64,000 nt of DNA from Aliikangiella sp965214955 (GCA_965214955.1 CBDCCU010000009.1:1178001-1242000), one strand, 5' to 3'; shown: positions 1-8,757, counted from the stretch's first letter. Numbers and translations are program-made. Notes: generated by a model not told the origin, from the sequence alone.

Positions 1-122
1 TCCACAATAAACCCTCAAAATTGTCATATTTTTACACTTTTACGGTTAATTTCTGCCGATCAATTGGTTATAGTTTCAGTCCTTTAAGATGATTTACCAT
101 AATTTCAAGTTAAGCAGAAATC

Positions 123-536
123 ATGTCAATTGAATTTATTTGGCCTATTAATGTCTACTACGAAGATACCGACGCAGGTAACGTGGTTTATCATGCTAAT
201 TATTTAAAATTTTTTGAGCGAGCACGGAGCGAATGGTTAAAAGCATTGGGCATTGATCAGGCTGATTTACTAAAAAATGATATTTGCTTTGCTGTTAGTT
301 TTTCCAATGTTGACTATGTGTATCCCGCAAGGTTTAGTGACGAGCTTGATGTGGTTTCTACCATCACCAAGATAAAAGGCGCCAGTTTAGAATTTAAACA
401 GCAACTATTTTATCGCAATAATCGTCAACAACTGTTATGTAGTGCCACCATTGGTGTGGTGTGTTTAAAACTGAGTCAATTTACCCCGTGCCGCATTCCA
501 GCGCATATAAAAGAGGAGTTTCAGCGTGTCAGCTGA
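123..536 (+). CDS. ybgC: Acyl-CoA thioesterase YbgC (Tol-Pal associated)
   Basis: Small hotdog-fold acyl-CoA thioesterase, first gene of the Tol-Pal operon. The 137-residue length is normal for the family. Near the N-terminus it has the 4-hydroxybenzoyl-CoA thioesterase signature YEDTDAGNVVYHANYL, with the expected catalytic Asp at residue 17. It acts in the cytoplasm and is thought to link phospholipid acyl metabolism to the Tol machinery; its exact substrate varies by species. The gene overlaps the start of tolQ by 11 bases, which supports co-transcription. The 122 bases upstream contain only weak promoter-like boxes. In most gammaproteobacteria ruvB lies just upstream, outside this window. 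Confidence 0.95.
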   Translation: MSIEFIWPINVYYEDTDAGNVVYHANYLKFFERARSEWLKALGIDQADLLKNDICFAVSFSNVDYVYPARFSDELDVVSTITKIKGASLEFKQQLFYRNNRQQLLCSATIGVVCLKLSQFTPCRIPAHIKEEFQRVS

Positions 537-1224
537 TATGTCAATTTTAGGTTTATTTCTTGAGGCCAGTGTTGTCGTTCAATTAGTGATGATTGCTCTC
601 TTATTACTATCGGTTGTTAGTTGGGCAATGATCTTTGACCGATTGCGCGGACTAAAATCGGCGGTAACCGATGGTAATAAATTTGAAGAGCGGTTTTGGT
701 CGGGCATTGATTTAAGCAAGCTTTACAACGATTTAACCAATAGACAAATTCAGCCATCGGGCATGGAGCTAATTTTTATGGCGGGTTATCGTGAATTTGC
801 CCGTTTAAGAAAACAGTCGGGAACATCGGCTCAAGCAGTCATGGACGGAACCCATCGAGCCATGCGAGTAGCTTATTCGCGCGAAGTAGATAAAGCCGAA
901 GTGCATTTATCTTTTTTAGCCACGGTTGGTTCAACCACACCTTATGTGGGTTTATTTGGAACCGTATGGGGAATTATGAATTCGTTTATTGCCCTTGGCA
1001 GTGTTAAACAAGCAACGCTTTCAATGGTTGCCCCAGGTATTGCCGAGGCGTTAATTGCAACAGCAATGGGGTTATTTGCGGCGATTCCTGCGGTTATTTT
1101 TTACAATCGATTTACTCACCAAGTTCAGCGTATTGAAAATCAATACGAAAATTTTGTTGAAGAGTTTTCAGGTATTTTGCACCGTAAAGCACACAGTGCA
1201 GCAACTAAAACCACAGAACAGTAG
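526..1224 (+). CDS. tolQ: Tol-Pal inner-membrane protein TolQ
   Basis: Proton-channel subunit of the Tol-Pal system, a MotA/TolQ/ExbB family protein of 232 residues. One N-terminal membrane helix (about residues 13-35) is followed by a cytoplasmic loop and two further helices, the second containing the conserved TPYVGLFGTVWGIMNSF segment. With TolR it uses the proton gradient to drive outer-membrane constriction at division. The start is taken as GTG at 526: the strong Shine-Dalgarno AAGAGGAG at 511-518 is 7 bases upstream of it but 19 upstream of the alternative ATG at 538. It overlaps ybgC, and tolR follows directly. Confidence 0.97.
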   Translation: MSADMSILGLFLEASVVVQLVMIALLLLSVVSWAMIFDRLRGLKSAVTDGNKFEERFWSGIDLSKLYNDLTNRQIQPSGMELIFMAGYREFARLRKQSGTSAQAVMDGTHRAMRVAYSREVDKAEVHLSFLATVGSTTPYVGLFGTVWGIMNSFIALGSVKQATLSMVAPGIAEALIATAMGLFAAIPAVIFYNRFTHQVQRIENQYENFVEEFSGILHRKAHSAATKTTEQ

Positions 1225-1230
1225 TTGTTT

Positions 1231-1671
1231 ATGAGCCAGTCACCCATTAAACGCAAAAATAGCCGTAGACCAATGGCTGAAATTAACGTAGTTCCTTATA
1301 TTGACGTGATGCTGGTGTTGTTGGTTATTTTTATGATCTCAGCACCATTAATTACCGCAGGTGTTCAAGTGGATTTGCCCGTTGCTTCGGCCGAGCCCAT
1401 TGATGCCAATGAAGAGCCGCCACTTATTGCCAGTATTGATGCTAGTGGTAATTATTATTTATCGGTTGGTGAATCGAAAGATCAAGTATTAGAATCTCAC
1501 GAGCTTGTAGAGTTAGTTATTGCTCACTTGCAAATTAATCCTAATGTTAATGTGCTTATCGAAGGTGATAAAAATGTTCCTTACGATAAAGTGGTTAAGT
1601 TGATGGTGTTGTTGCAGTCTGAAGCTGGAGTTGAGTCCGTTGGGTTAATGACTGATCCGAGTGATAGTTAA
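1231..1671 (+). CDS. tolR: Tol-Pal inner-membrane protein TolR
   Basis: ExbD/TolR family protein of about 146 residues. It has a short cytoplasmic tail, a single membrane helix around residues 19-42 (FIDVMLVLLVIF-like, here YIDVMLVLLVIFMISAPL) with the conserved Asp that carries protons, and a periplasmic domain. It pairs with TolQ as the energised motor of Tol-Pal. An in-frame TTG at 1225, directly after the tolQ stop, would add two residues. ATG 1231 is preferred because it is the canonical codon, though neither has a strong ribosome site. The stop overlaps the tolA start in TAATG, typical of translational coupling. Confidence 0.96.
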   Translation: MSQSPIKRKNSRRPMAEINVVPYIDVMLVLLVIFMISAPLITAGVQVDLPVASAEPIDANEEPPLIASIDASGNYYLSVGESKDQVLESHELVELVIAHLQINPNVNVLIEGDKNVPYDKVVKLMVLLQSEAGVESVGLMTDPSDS

Positions 1672-2609
1672 TGAATTTTAAATTAGGCATATTATTATCA
1701 ATTATTGCCCACTTAGCTTTAGTGGGTTTGCTGATGAGTAATTTTCAGTTTTCTAAAATTGAAATTCATACCTCGGGCTCACAGCAACCACAAATAAAAG
1801 CCAAAGCAGTCAATAGCCAGCGGGTTGAACAATTGGTTGAGCAATTAAAGCAAAAACGCATTGATCAAAACCGTAAAGAAAAACAGCGTTTGGCGGATCT
1901 TAAAAAAGCCGAAGAGGAGGCTAAAAAGCGCCGCATAGAAGAAGAGAAAAAAGCCGAAGATGCGCGCAAGAAAAAACAGAAAGCCGAGCAAAGACGAAAA
2001 GATGAAGAAAAAAAGGCAGAAGACTTAAAGAAAAAACGTATTGCTGACGAAAAAGCGCGTAAAAAGAAAGAAGCCGAAGACAAAAAACGCAAGGCCGAAG
2101 CAGAAAGAAAGCGTAAAGCCGAGGCAGAGCGTAAAAGAAAGGCCGAGGCTGAAAGAAAACGTAAAGCCAAAGAAGAAGCCGAGCGCAAACGTAAGGCAGA
2201 AGAAGAACGCAAGCGAAAAGAAGCCGAAGAAAAAGCTCGTCAAGAAGCATTAGAGCGTGAAATGCAAGCGGCAATGGATGCTGAGGCGCAGGAGTTGGCT
2301 ACGGCTAGGCAGAGGCAAATCAATAGTGAAGTTGCAAAGTACAATGGTTGGATAAAAGATAAAATAAGAAGCCAATGGATTGCTCCTGATCAAAAAGGAC
2401 GATGTACTTTCCGCATGAGGTTATCTTCTGGAGGGCTTGTTCTTGATGTTGAAATCTTAAGAGGTAGTCAACAGCATTGTGAAACAGGTAAAAGGGCTAT
2501 TTATAAGGCAGAGCCACTTCCTGTACCTAAAGATAAAGATATATTTGAGAAAATGAAAATTAGGACATTTGATTTAGAAAATGAAAGTGATGAAACAGAT
2601 AGTTTTTAA
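1671..2609 (+). CDS. tolA: Cell envelope integrity protein TolA
   Basis: Bridge between the inner-membrane TolQR motor and the TolB/Pal outer-membrane partners. Domain I is one membrane helix at about residues 5-25. Domain II is a long helical rod rich in Lys, Glu, Ala and Arg (about residues 55-205) with near-repeats of AEAERKRK. Domain III (about 215-312) is the globular C-terminal domain with two Cys that probably form its disulfide. The repetitive rod creates long spurious open frames on the opposite strand. The 312-residue length is shorter than E. coli TolA (421) but usual for non-enterics. The 3' end overlaps tolB by 29 bases. Confidence 0.96.
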   Translation: MNFKLGILLSIIAHLALVGLLMSNFQFSKIEIHTSGSQQPQIKAKAVNSQRVEQLVEQLKQKRIDQNRKEKQRLADLKKAEEEAKKRRIEEEKKAEDARKKKQKAEQRRKDEEKKAEDLKKKRIADEKARKKKEAEDKKRKAEAERKRKAEAERKRKAEAERKRKAKEEAERKRKAEEERKRKEAEEKARQEALEREMQAAMDAEAQELATARQRQINSEVAKYNGWIKDKIRSQWIAPDQKGRCTFRMRLSSGGLVLDVEILRGSQQHCETGKRAIYKAEPLPVPKDKDIFEKMKIRTFDLENESDETDSF

Positions 2610-3942
2610 AGTAGTATTGATTGGTAGTTTATTTTTTAGCTCAATCTTGAGAGCGGATGATATTAAACTTGATTTTATTATTAGCGGAGGGATTGACGGC
2701 GCACGTCCAGTAGCCGTTATTCCTTTCTCTTGGAAAGGCACTTCGGTTAATTCTCCTAGCGATACGGCTAAAGTGATTGCACAAGATTTAAGACGCAGTG
2801 GTCGATTTAACCCTATGGCTCGGCACGAGTTAGTTCAACAGGTTGATCAATATAGCGATGTTAATTTAAAGCTGTGGCGTGAAAAAGGCATAGAAGCGGT
2901 TGTTGTGGGTAAAGCCGAAGAGCAGCCCGATGGTCGAATTAAGGTAAGTTATGAGTTAGTGGATGTGTTTGAAAAAGCGCAAGAAGTTAAAGATGGTGAA
3001 CTTTTTACCACAAACCGCAATAGGTTAGATGCTTATGCCGCTATTGTAACGGCTAAAAATTTACGTTTTCATGCGCACAGAATTGCCGATAGAATTTATC
3101 AAAAACTCACGGGTGAACGTGGTGCTTTTGCCACCCGAATTGCTTATGTAAATGTTGATCGCTCTTTAGCTAAGCCTTTTCGTTTAATGGTCGCTGATTC
3201 CGATGGTTATGCGCCGCAAATACTGTTTGCTTCAAAAGAGCCAATTATGTCACCCGCTTGGTCACCCGATGCACAAAAACTGGCTTATGTATCTTTTGAA
3301 AATGGTCGCTCCGAGGTGTTTATTCAAAGCCTTTATGTGGCTGGTGACAGAAAGCGTGTAGCTGCATTTCAAGGCATTAATAGCGCACCATCATTCTCAC
3401 CCGACGGTCGCCGCCTAGCATTAACTTTATCGCGCGATGGCAACGCCGAAGTTTATGTGTTAGATCTTAACAGTTTTCGATTTTCTCGAATTACCAATAA
3501 CCGTAGCTCCATTGAAACCGAAGCCAGTTGGACTCCTGATGGACAGTCACTTTTATTTACTTCTGATCGCGGCAGAGGCCCGCAAATTTATCAGCAAAAT
3601 TTAGCCAGCCCTAAGGCACATAGAATTACTTGGGAAGGCGATTATAACGCTAGCGCTTCTTTAACCCCCGATGGTAAAAGCATGGTGCTAATTAGTCGTA
3701 GCAATGGGGTGTTTCATGTGGCGGTGCAAGATATGGAAACTCATGCTTTGCGCACGTTAACCAAAACTTCACTCGATGAATCACCCAGTTTAGCGCCAAA
3801 CGGTAGCATGGTTATTTATGCAACCGTACATAGAAATCGTCAAGTGTTGTCGGTAGTGTCAACCGATGGTCGATTTAAAGCGCGTTTGCCAGCAAAACAA
3901 GGTGAAGTAAAAGCACCTGTTTGGTCGCCATTTTTAGACTAA
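2581..3942 (+). CDS. tolB: Tol-Pal periplasmic protein TolB
   Basis: Periplasmic partner of Pal and TolA, 453 residues. It has a signal peptide (MKVMKQIVFKVVLIGSLFFS), an N-terminal alpha/beta domain and a C-terminal six-bladed beta-propeller, visible as repeated WSPD, FSPDG, WTPDG and LTPDG blade motifs between about residues 215 and 445. TolB shuttles between Pal and TolA during envelope constriction. ATG 2581 lies inside the end of tolA; a second ATG at 2590 would remove three residues and cannot be excluded. A gap of about 230 bases separates it from pal. Confidence 0.97.
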   Translation: MKVMKQIVFKVVLIGSLFFSSILRADDIKLDFIISGGIDGARPVAVIPFSWKGTSVNSPSDTAKVIAQDLRRSGRFNPMARHELVQQVDQYSDVNLKLWREKGIEAVVVGKAEEQPDGRIKVSYELVDVFEKAQEVKDGELFTTNRNRLDAYAAIVTAKNLRFHAHRIADRIYQKLTGERGAFATRIAYVNVDRSLAKPFRLMVADSDGYAPQILFASKEPIMSPAWSPDAQKLAYVSFENGRSEVFIQSLYVAGDRKRVAAFQGINSAPSFSPDGRRLALTLSRDGNAEVYVLDLNSFRFSRITNNRSSIETEASWTPDGQSLLFTSDRGRGPQIYQQNLASPKAHRITWEGDYNASASLTPDGKSMVLISRSNGVFHVAVQDMETHALRTLTKTSLDESPSLAPNGSMVIYATVHRNRQVLSVVSTDGRFKARLPAKQGEVKAPVWSPFLD

Positions 3943-4085
3943 GCAATTAGCGATAGTTTAGGGGTTTAGAAAAAGTTAATGATCTTGGTAACAAAATTAA
4001 GGTCAATAAAGTCAGAAAAACTAGACAATTACCACAAAAATCAATAAAAGAATGAATTTAATCACTATATTTAACCATTCTGCCA

Positions 4086-4115
4086 TTGTTTTATGGGGTA
4101 AAAATCATAGATAAT
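4086..4115 (+). promoter_or_regulatory. Possible sigma-70 promoter for pal
   Basis: TTGTTT (4086-4091) and GATAAT (4110-4115) are separated by 18 bases. This is in the only sizeable gap of the tol operon, 57 bases before the pal start. An internal promoter giving extra Pal is plausible because Pal is far more abundant than TolQRA in studied species. Sequence match only. Confidence 0.4.
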
Positions 4116-4171
4116 GCTGTGTTAGCAGGGTTATGAATTTAATTAATAGTAAAAATTATAGGAGTGTTAAA

Positions 4172-4708
4172 ATGTCTATCACTAAATTGGGGAAAGTATT
4201 GGTTGTATTGGCTTCGTCAACTTTCTTATTTGCATGTGCAAGTGGCGGTTCTGATACTGATCAATCATCATCTTCAACTGATGTTGGTAATGAGCAAGTT
4301 GTTGATACAACAACGGTTGATCCAGTAAAAAGTGCTGAAGAAATTGCTTTAGAAGAAAATGCTGTTCTACGTGAAGGTCGTACTGTTTATTTCGCGTTTG
4401 ATGACGATACAGTTACTTCTGAAGGTCGTGCGTTATTAGAAGCTCATGCTTGGTTTTTATCTCGCGATGAAAATGCAGGCTTAGTGATCACGGTTGAAGG
4501 TCATGCCGATGAGCGTGGTACACCAGCATACAACTTAGCATTAGGTGAGCGCAGAGCCAAAGCGGTTGCACAAATTTTAATGTTAAACGGTGTTTCTGCT
4601 TCACAAATTAAAACCGTTTCTCACGGTGAAGAAAAGCCAGCTGTATTAGGTCATGACGAAAGTGCTTGGTCTAAGAACCGTCGTGGTGAACTCAAGTATG
4701 AAGGTTAA
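4172..4708 (+). CDS. pal: Peptidoglycan-associated lipoprotein Pal
   Basis: Outer-membrane lipoprotein that anchors the membrane to peptidoglycan. The signal peptide ends in a lipobox LFAC, giving lipidated Cys22. A low-complexity Ser/Asp/Thr linker leads to an OmpA-like C-terminal domain carrying VEGHADERGTPAYNLALGE and RRGE-type motifs that bind diaminopimelate. ATG 4172 is chosen because AGGAG lies at the right distance (4160-4164) and it begins the signal peptide directly; an in-frame ATG at 4133 would add 13 residues before it. The stop overlaps cpoB by 11 bases. Confidence 0.96.
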   Translation: MSITKLGKVLVVLASSTFLFACASGGSDTDQSSSSTDVGNEQVVDTTTVDPVKSAEEIALEENAVLREGRTVYFAFDDDTVTSEGRALLEAHAWFLSRDENAGLVITVEGHADERGTPAYNLALGERRAKAVAQILMLNGVSASQIKTVSHGEEKPAVLGHDESAWSKNRRGELKYEG

Positions 4709-5492
4709 TTCCTTATTGTTGGTGGCGGCTTTTGTCGCCACTCAATCATTTCCGCTTTTCGCCCAGTCTAACCCTTCTTTAGAACAACGCATTTTACGTC
4801 TTGAGCAACAAGCTCAAACTCGTCAACAGCTTCAAATTCAAATGAATGAGCAAATCATCGAGCTTCAAAAAGAAGTGCGAGAATTGCGCGGCATGGTTGA
4901 AGAGCATGACTATAAATTGCAACAAATTTTAGAAAGACAAAGAGACTTATATCGCGATATTGAAAATCGTTTGAGCGCTATTTCTACAAGCCCACAAGCG
5001 TTATCAAGCAATACTCAACCGTCAACAACTCAAAATGCTGATCCTGTTATCGTTAGTAAGCCACCTCAAAAGGTTCCTACAGATAATAGCGACAGTAATG
5101 CAAATGGTGATGATGGAAGGGTTGCTTTTGAAGATGCTTTTAAATTGGTTAGAAATAAACAATATAGCCAAGCGATTCAAAGTTTTGAGGCATTTTTACA
5201 GCAATATCCTAATGGTGCTTATTCTGATAATGCGCGCTTTTGGATTGGTCAGGTTTATTTTGCTCAATCGAACTTTGATAAAGCCGAAGAGCAATTTAGC
5301 TTGCTTAGAACTGAGTTTCCTCAGTCGAGTAAAATTTCTGCCGCTATGCTGAAATTAGCTGACATTAAAGTTAAGCAAGAAAAATGGAGCGAGGCTAAAG
5401 CTTTATATAATGAAATTATGACAAGCTATTCTGGGGCTACTCAACAGCTCGCCAGAAAAGGTTTGCAAGATATAAAGCAGAAAGGGCATTAA
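4698..5492 (+). CDS. cpoB: Cell division coordinator CpoB (YbgF)
   Basis: Periplasmic Tol-associated protein that in E. coli coordinates peptidoglycan synthesis with outer-membrane constriction. The start ATG 4698, overlapping the end of pal, gives a clean signal peptide (MKVNSLLLVAAFVATQSFPLFAQ) and 264 residues. An N-terminal coiled coil (about residues 30-85, the trimerisation stalk) is followed by a Ser/Thr/Asn linker and C-terminal TPR repeats, including the YPNGAYSDNARFWIGQVYF segment. A longer reading from 4653 would put 15 non-signal residues in front and is rejected. It is the last gene of the operon, followed by a terminator. Confidence 0.93.
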   Translation: MKVNSLLLVAAFVATQSFPLFAQSNPSLEQRILRLEQQAQTRQQLQIQMNEQIIELQKEVRELRGMVEEHDYKLQQILERQRDLYRDIENRLSAISTSPQALSSNTQPSTTQNADPVIVSKPPQKVPTDNSDSNANGDDGRVAFEDAFKLVRNKQYSQAIQSFEAFLQQYPNGAYSDNARFWIGQVYFAQSNFDKAEEQFSLLRTEFPQSSKISAAMLKLADIKVKQEKWSEAKALYNEIMTSYSGATQQLARKGLQDIKQKGH

Positions 5493-5507
5493 TTTTTACC
5501 CATTCTT

Positions 5508-5543
5508 AACCTTCCCCTTATTTGGGGAAGGGGTTATTTTTTA
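5508..5543 (+). terminator. Rho-independent terminator after cpoB
   Basis: GC-rich stem CCTTCCCC (5510-5517) pairs with GGGGAAGG (5524-5531) across a 6-base loop and is followed by a T-rich tail. It lies 18 bases after the cpoB stop and closes the Tol-Pal operon. Confidence 0.85.
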
Positions 5544-5625
5544 TAAAGCTATTTGTGTTTGTATTTATGCAAACAAGCGGAAAATTCTTAAAATTAACGA
5601 AACTTAAAAATACCCTTTTCAATCC

Positions 5626-5631
5626 TATAAT
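5626..5631 (+). promoter_or_regulatory. Possible -10 box for queE
   Basis: A perfect TATAAT lies about 60 bases before the queE start and after the cpoB terminator, where a promoter is needed. The -35 region 17 bases upstream (CTTAAA) is a poor match. No preQ1 aptamer is evident in the leader. Confidence 0.4.
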
Positions 5632-5690
5632 TCCCCTAGCATCTCGGGTAAAATTCTTTCCTAATATTCAACGACTTTAAAATAACTCTT

Positions 5691-6335
5691 TTGTCTCGAC
5701 TTAGAATTACAGAAATTTTTTATTCTCTCCAAGGTGAATCTTCAACCATTGGCAAGCCAACCTTATTTGTACGCTTAACAGGGTGTCCACTGCGCTGTGT
5801 GTGGTGTGATACCGAATATGCATTTACTGGCGGCGATTACTGGTTGTTAGAAAAGCTAGTTGAAAAGATTGAGTCGTATGATCCGCAAAATATTTGTATT
5901 ACTGGTGGCGAGCCTTTAGCACAAAAAGCACCATGCGAAGAATTGATGAGAATGCTTTGCGATAAAGGCTATGCGGTATCCATTGAAACTAGCGGAGCCA
6001 TTGATATTTCAGGGGTTGATAAGCGTGTGACTAAAGTGATGGATCTTAAAGCGCCTGATTCGGGTGAAATGGGCAAAAACCTTTATCAAAATATTGAACA
6101 TCTTAGCGATAAAGACGAAATAAAGTTTGTGATCATGAGCCGCAAAGATTACGACTGGGCGAAAATGCAAATGGATCAATATAATCTGGCAGATAAAACC
6201 AATGTGATTATTTCTCCTTGTTTTGGTGAAATCAATGAGCGCGATTTGGCCGAGTGGATAATCGAAGATAATTTGCCCGTTAGGTTCCAACTACAAATGC
6301 ACAAAATACTCTGGGATGATGCCGCAGGGCACTAG
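5691..6335 (+). CDS. queE: 7-carboxy-7-deazaguanine synthase QueE
   Basis: Radical SAM enzyme converting 6-carboxytetrahydropterin to 7-carboxy-7-deazaguanine in queuosine synthesis. The N-terminal segment FYSLQGE is followed by the cluster motif GCPLRCVWCD, with Cys32, Cys36 and Cys39 (CX3CX2C), and the SAM-binding ITGGEPL. The 214-residue length fits. The start appears to be TTG at 5691; no in-frame ATG or GTG gives the conserved N-terminus. It is followed after 5 bases by a 7-bp tandem repeat and then queC. Confidence 0.94.
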   Translation: MSRLRITEIFYSLQGESSTIGKPTLFVRLTGCPLRCVWCDTEYAFTGGDYWLLEKLVEKIESYDPQNICITGGEPLAQKAPCEELMRMLCDKGYAVSIETSGAIDISGVDKRVTKVMDLKAPDSGEMGKNLYQNIEHLSDKDEIKFVIMSRKDYDWAKMQMDQYNLADKTNVIISPCFGEINERDLAEWIIEDNLPVRFQLQMHKILWDDAAGH

Positions 6336-6340
6336 TCTTC

Positions 6341-6413
6341 TAACTATTAACTATTAACTATTAACTATTAACTATTAACTATTAACTATTAACTATTAAC
6401 TATTAACTATTAA
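6341..6413 (+). repeat. Heptanucleotide tandem repeat (TAACTAT)10
   Basis: Ten perfect copies of TAACTAT plus a trailing TAA, beginning 6 bases after the queE stop and ending 11 bases before the queC start. Because 7 is not a multiple of 3, the TAA trinucleotide falls in all three frames. A second, different 7-bp array is at 38346-38408. The perfect copies suggest recent slippage expansion and variable copy number. Confidence 0.97.
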
Positions 6414-6423
6414 GATCAATCTA

Positions 6424-7095
6424 ATGGCAAAAAGAGCGATAATTTTATTTTCGGGTGGACTCGATTCAAGCACTTGTTTGGCAATTGCTGAAAATGAAGG
6501 ATACGAGTGCTACGCTTTAAGTTTTAGCTATGGACAAAAACACTCTTCTGAATTAGAAGCGGCTAAACGCATTGTTAAAAGCTCAAATATAAAACAACAC
6601 AAAATTATTAACCTCGACTTAGCCAGCTTTGGCGGCTCGGCATTAACCGATGATGATATTGAGGTTCCTACAGGCGGTACCGAAGGTATTCCATCAACCT
6701 ATGTACCTGCACGCAATACCGTATTTTTATCCATTGCTCTGGCTTGGGCTGAGGTTTTAGAAGCCGATGCAATTTTTGCAGGGGTTAATGCGGTAGATTA
6801 TTCTGGTTATCCCGATTGCCGTCCTGAGTATATTAACGCGTTCCAAACCATGGCTGATTTAGCCACCAAAGCAGGTATAGAAGGCAATGGAGTTCAATTA
6901 AAAACACCATTAATTGACTTAACCAAAGTACAAATCATTCAAAAAGGATTAAGCCTTGGTGTTGATTACTCGCAAACTGTTTCGTGCTATCAGGCTGATG
7001 AGAATGGCGCGGCTTGTGGAGAATGTGACTCATGTATTATTCGCGCTAAAGCATTTGAAGATGCTAATGTGGGCGATCCTACCATTTATATTTAA
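6424..7095 (+). CDS. queC: 7-cyano-7-deazaguanine synthase QueC
   Basis: ATP-dependent enzyme that turns 7-carboxy-7-deazaguanine into preQ0, the step after QueE. The N-terminal PP-loop is SGGLDSST (residues 9-16). The C-terminal zinc site is visible as CYQADENGAACGECDSC, with four Cys ligands. Its 223 residues match the family. The gene is expected to be co-transcribed with queE unless the heptamer array between them interferes. Confidence 0.96.
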   Translation: MAKRAIILFSGGLDSSTCLAIAENEGYECYALSFSYGQKHSSELEAAKRIVKSSNIKQHKIINLDLASFGGSALTDDDIEVPTGGTEGIPSTYVPARNTVFLSIALAWAEVLEADAIFAGVNAVDYSGYPDCRPEYINAFQTMADLATKAGIEGNGVQLKTPLIDLTKVQIIQKGLSLGVDYSQTVSCYQADENGAACGECDSCIIRAKAFEDANVGDPTIYI

Positions 7096-7119
7096 TTTTC
7101 AATTGCGAGATATGCTGCT

Positions 7120-7914
7120 ATGTCTGATAAAAGAGTTCAGTTAACCGTTGACAACCAAGGTGTAGCTCAAGTTGTACTCAATCGACCTGAAAAACATAAC
7201 GCACTTGATATGGCGATGTTTATTGAAATAGATAAAGTGATTAAAGAAATACGCGCAAACCGAAAAATTAGAGTAGTTATTGTAAGTGGCTCAGGAGAGA
7301 GTTTTTGCTCGGGGCTTGATGTTAAGTCGGTTTTATCAAATGGTAGTGGGGCATTAAAACTACTTTGGAAGTGGCTACCGGGTAATGCTAATTTAGCTCA
7401 ACGAGTGACTGTTGGCTGGCGACGATTAAAGGTTCCTGTGATTATGGCGCTACATGGAAAATGCTGGGGCGGCGGAATGCAAATTGCGCTAGGGGCAGAC
7501 TTTAGAATTGCCGCTAAAGATTGTTCGTTAGCTATTATGGAAGCAAAATGGGGGCTTATTCCAGATATGGGCGGAACCATTGGGCTTAAAGAATGCGTGG
7601 GATCGGATCAAGCAATAAAGCTAGCCTCAACAGCCGAGCCAATTAGTGCACAGCAGGCAGAAAAAATAGGCTTGGTTACTCAAGTTTCTGAGTTTCCATT
7701 AGAGTCTGCTAAAGCATTAGCCAATCAGCTTATTGAGCGATCACCCGATACTAACCATTTAATTAAAAAGGTTTATCACAACCTTTGGGGAATGAGTGAA
7801 AGGCGAGTTCTTGCTAAAGAAACCTTAAATCAAATTAAAATTTTGCTAGGAAAAAATCAGCGAATTGCGGTTAAAAAAGCACTTGGAAAAGATGGATTGG
7901 AATATAAACTTTAG
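7120..7914 (+). CDS. Enoyl-CoA hydratase/isomerase family protein (crotonase)
   Basis: Crotonase-fold protein of 264 residues. The CoA-binding/oxyanion segments are ESFCSGLDVKSV and KCWGGGMQIALGADFRIA, and an acidic catalytic position is present in EAKWGLIPDMGG. Likely substrates are acyl-CoA esters, in fatty-acid or related degradation; the exact reaction cannot be read from sequence. It starts 24 bases after queC and is followed 36 bases later by a metallo-hydrolase, so the three may be one transcript. No thiolase or acyl-CoA dehydrogenase lies nearby to define a pathway. Confidence 0.88.
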   Translation: MSDKRVQLTVDNQGVAQVVLNRPEKHNALDMAMFIEIDKVIKEIRANRKIRVVIVSGSGESFCSGLDVKSVLSNGSGALKLLWKWLPGNANLAQRVTVGWRRLKVPVIMALHGKCWGGGMQIALGADFRIAAKDCSLAIMEAKWGLIPDMGGTIGLKECVGSDQAIKLASTAEPISAQQAEKIGLVTQVSEFPLESAKALANQLIERSPDTNHLIKKVYHNLWGMSERRVLAKETLNQIKILLGKNQRIAVKKALGKDGLEYKL

Positions 7915-7950
7915 TTAGAAACAATCGCCCATAGTGAAACGAGTATAACA

Positions 7951-8757
7951 ATGCCAATTAGAAACCACTATCAATACCAAGAAGTTAAAGGCGCAAGAGT
8001 AGGGCGATTTAATTTTGGCATTAATACCACGTTTATTGTCTATCGAATTGATGACACGGTGATAGATTGCGGACCACCTAATCAGTGGCGCTTTGTAAAA
8101 CAGTTTTTAGGTGATAAGCCTATACGTCAACTACTACTTACCCATCATCATGAAGATCACAGCGGTAATGCCAACTCAATTGCCAAGGCTTTTAACCTAA
8201 AGCCGCTAGCGCCAAGTTTAAGTCAAGAAATGCTGGTTAATGGTTACAAAATCCCATTGGTACAAAAGGTTATTTGGGGTAACCCTATTCCAGTGGAAAC
8301 TAAAAGTATTGCAAATGATTTAAAGCTTTACGATGGCAGCGAAATTATTCCAGTGCATACCCCAGGTCATGCACCGGATTTAACTTGTTATTATGTCCCC
8401 AATAGAAAATGGCTATTTAGTGGTGATCTCTATATCTCTCGTTCACTTCGCTATTTACGAACCGATGAAAATTTAGCTGAACTAATAAAAAGTATTGAGA
8501 AAGTTTTAAAATTAGATTTTGAAATATTATTTTGCCCGCATCGCGGCATTGTTGAAGAAGGCAAACAAGCGATGATTGACAAGTTTAATAACTTAACCAA
8601 GCTATGTAAAAATGCGCAAGCACTTCATCAACAAGGGTTTAGTGATAAACAAATTGTGATTAAGTTGCTAGGTAAAGAAGATGGTATTTCTTATATGAGC
8701 GGATTTAGTATTGCCAAAATTAACCTTATTAAAGAGGCGCTTAGGGTTAAGTTGTAA
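7951..8757 (+). CDS. Metallo-beta-lactamase-fold hydrolase
   Basis: 268-residue MBL-fold protein. The metal-binding motif THHHEDHSGN (about residues 68-77), the downstream HTPGHAPD and the SGDLYIS segment provide the usual His/Asp ligands, and CPHRG near residue 192 the last His. These enzymes hydrolyse thioesters, lactones or glyoxalase-type substrates. Pairing with the adjacent crotonase would fit a thioesterase role, but this is inference. A C-terminal helical region (about 205-268) resembles the extra domain of LACTB2-like hydrolases. Confidence 0.85.
   Translation: MPIRNHYQYQEVKGARVGRFNFGINTTFIVYRIDDTVIDCGPPNQWRFVKQFLGDKPIRQLLLTHHHEDHSGNANSIAKAFNLKPLAPSLSQEMLVNGYKIPLVQKVIWGNPIPVETKSIANDLKLYDGSEIIPVHTPGHAPDLTCYYVPNRKWLFSGDLYISRSLRYLRTDENLAELIKSIEKVLKLDFEILFCPHRGIVEEGKQAMIDKFNNLTKLCKNAQALHQQGFSDKQIVIKLLGKEDGISYMSGFSIAKINLIKEALRVKL

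Noticed and set aside
1865..2274. Several long minus-strand open frames inside tolA
   Set aside because: They are shadows of the Lys/Glu/Ala-rich rod domain; their predicted proteins are low-complexity Ser/Phe/Leu repeats with no start signals.
5544..5690. preQ1 riboswitch upstream of queE
   Set aside because: The leader has no recognisable compact preQ1 aptamer, only a TATAAT box and AT-rich sequence.
6341..6413. CRISPR array
   Set aside because: The unit is 7 bases with no spacers, and no cas genes are in the window. The same holds for the other heptamer and palindromic arrays.
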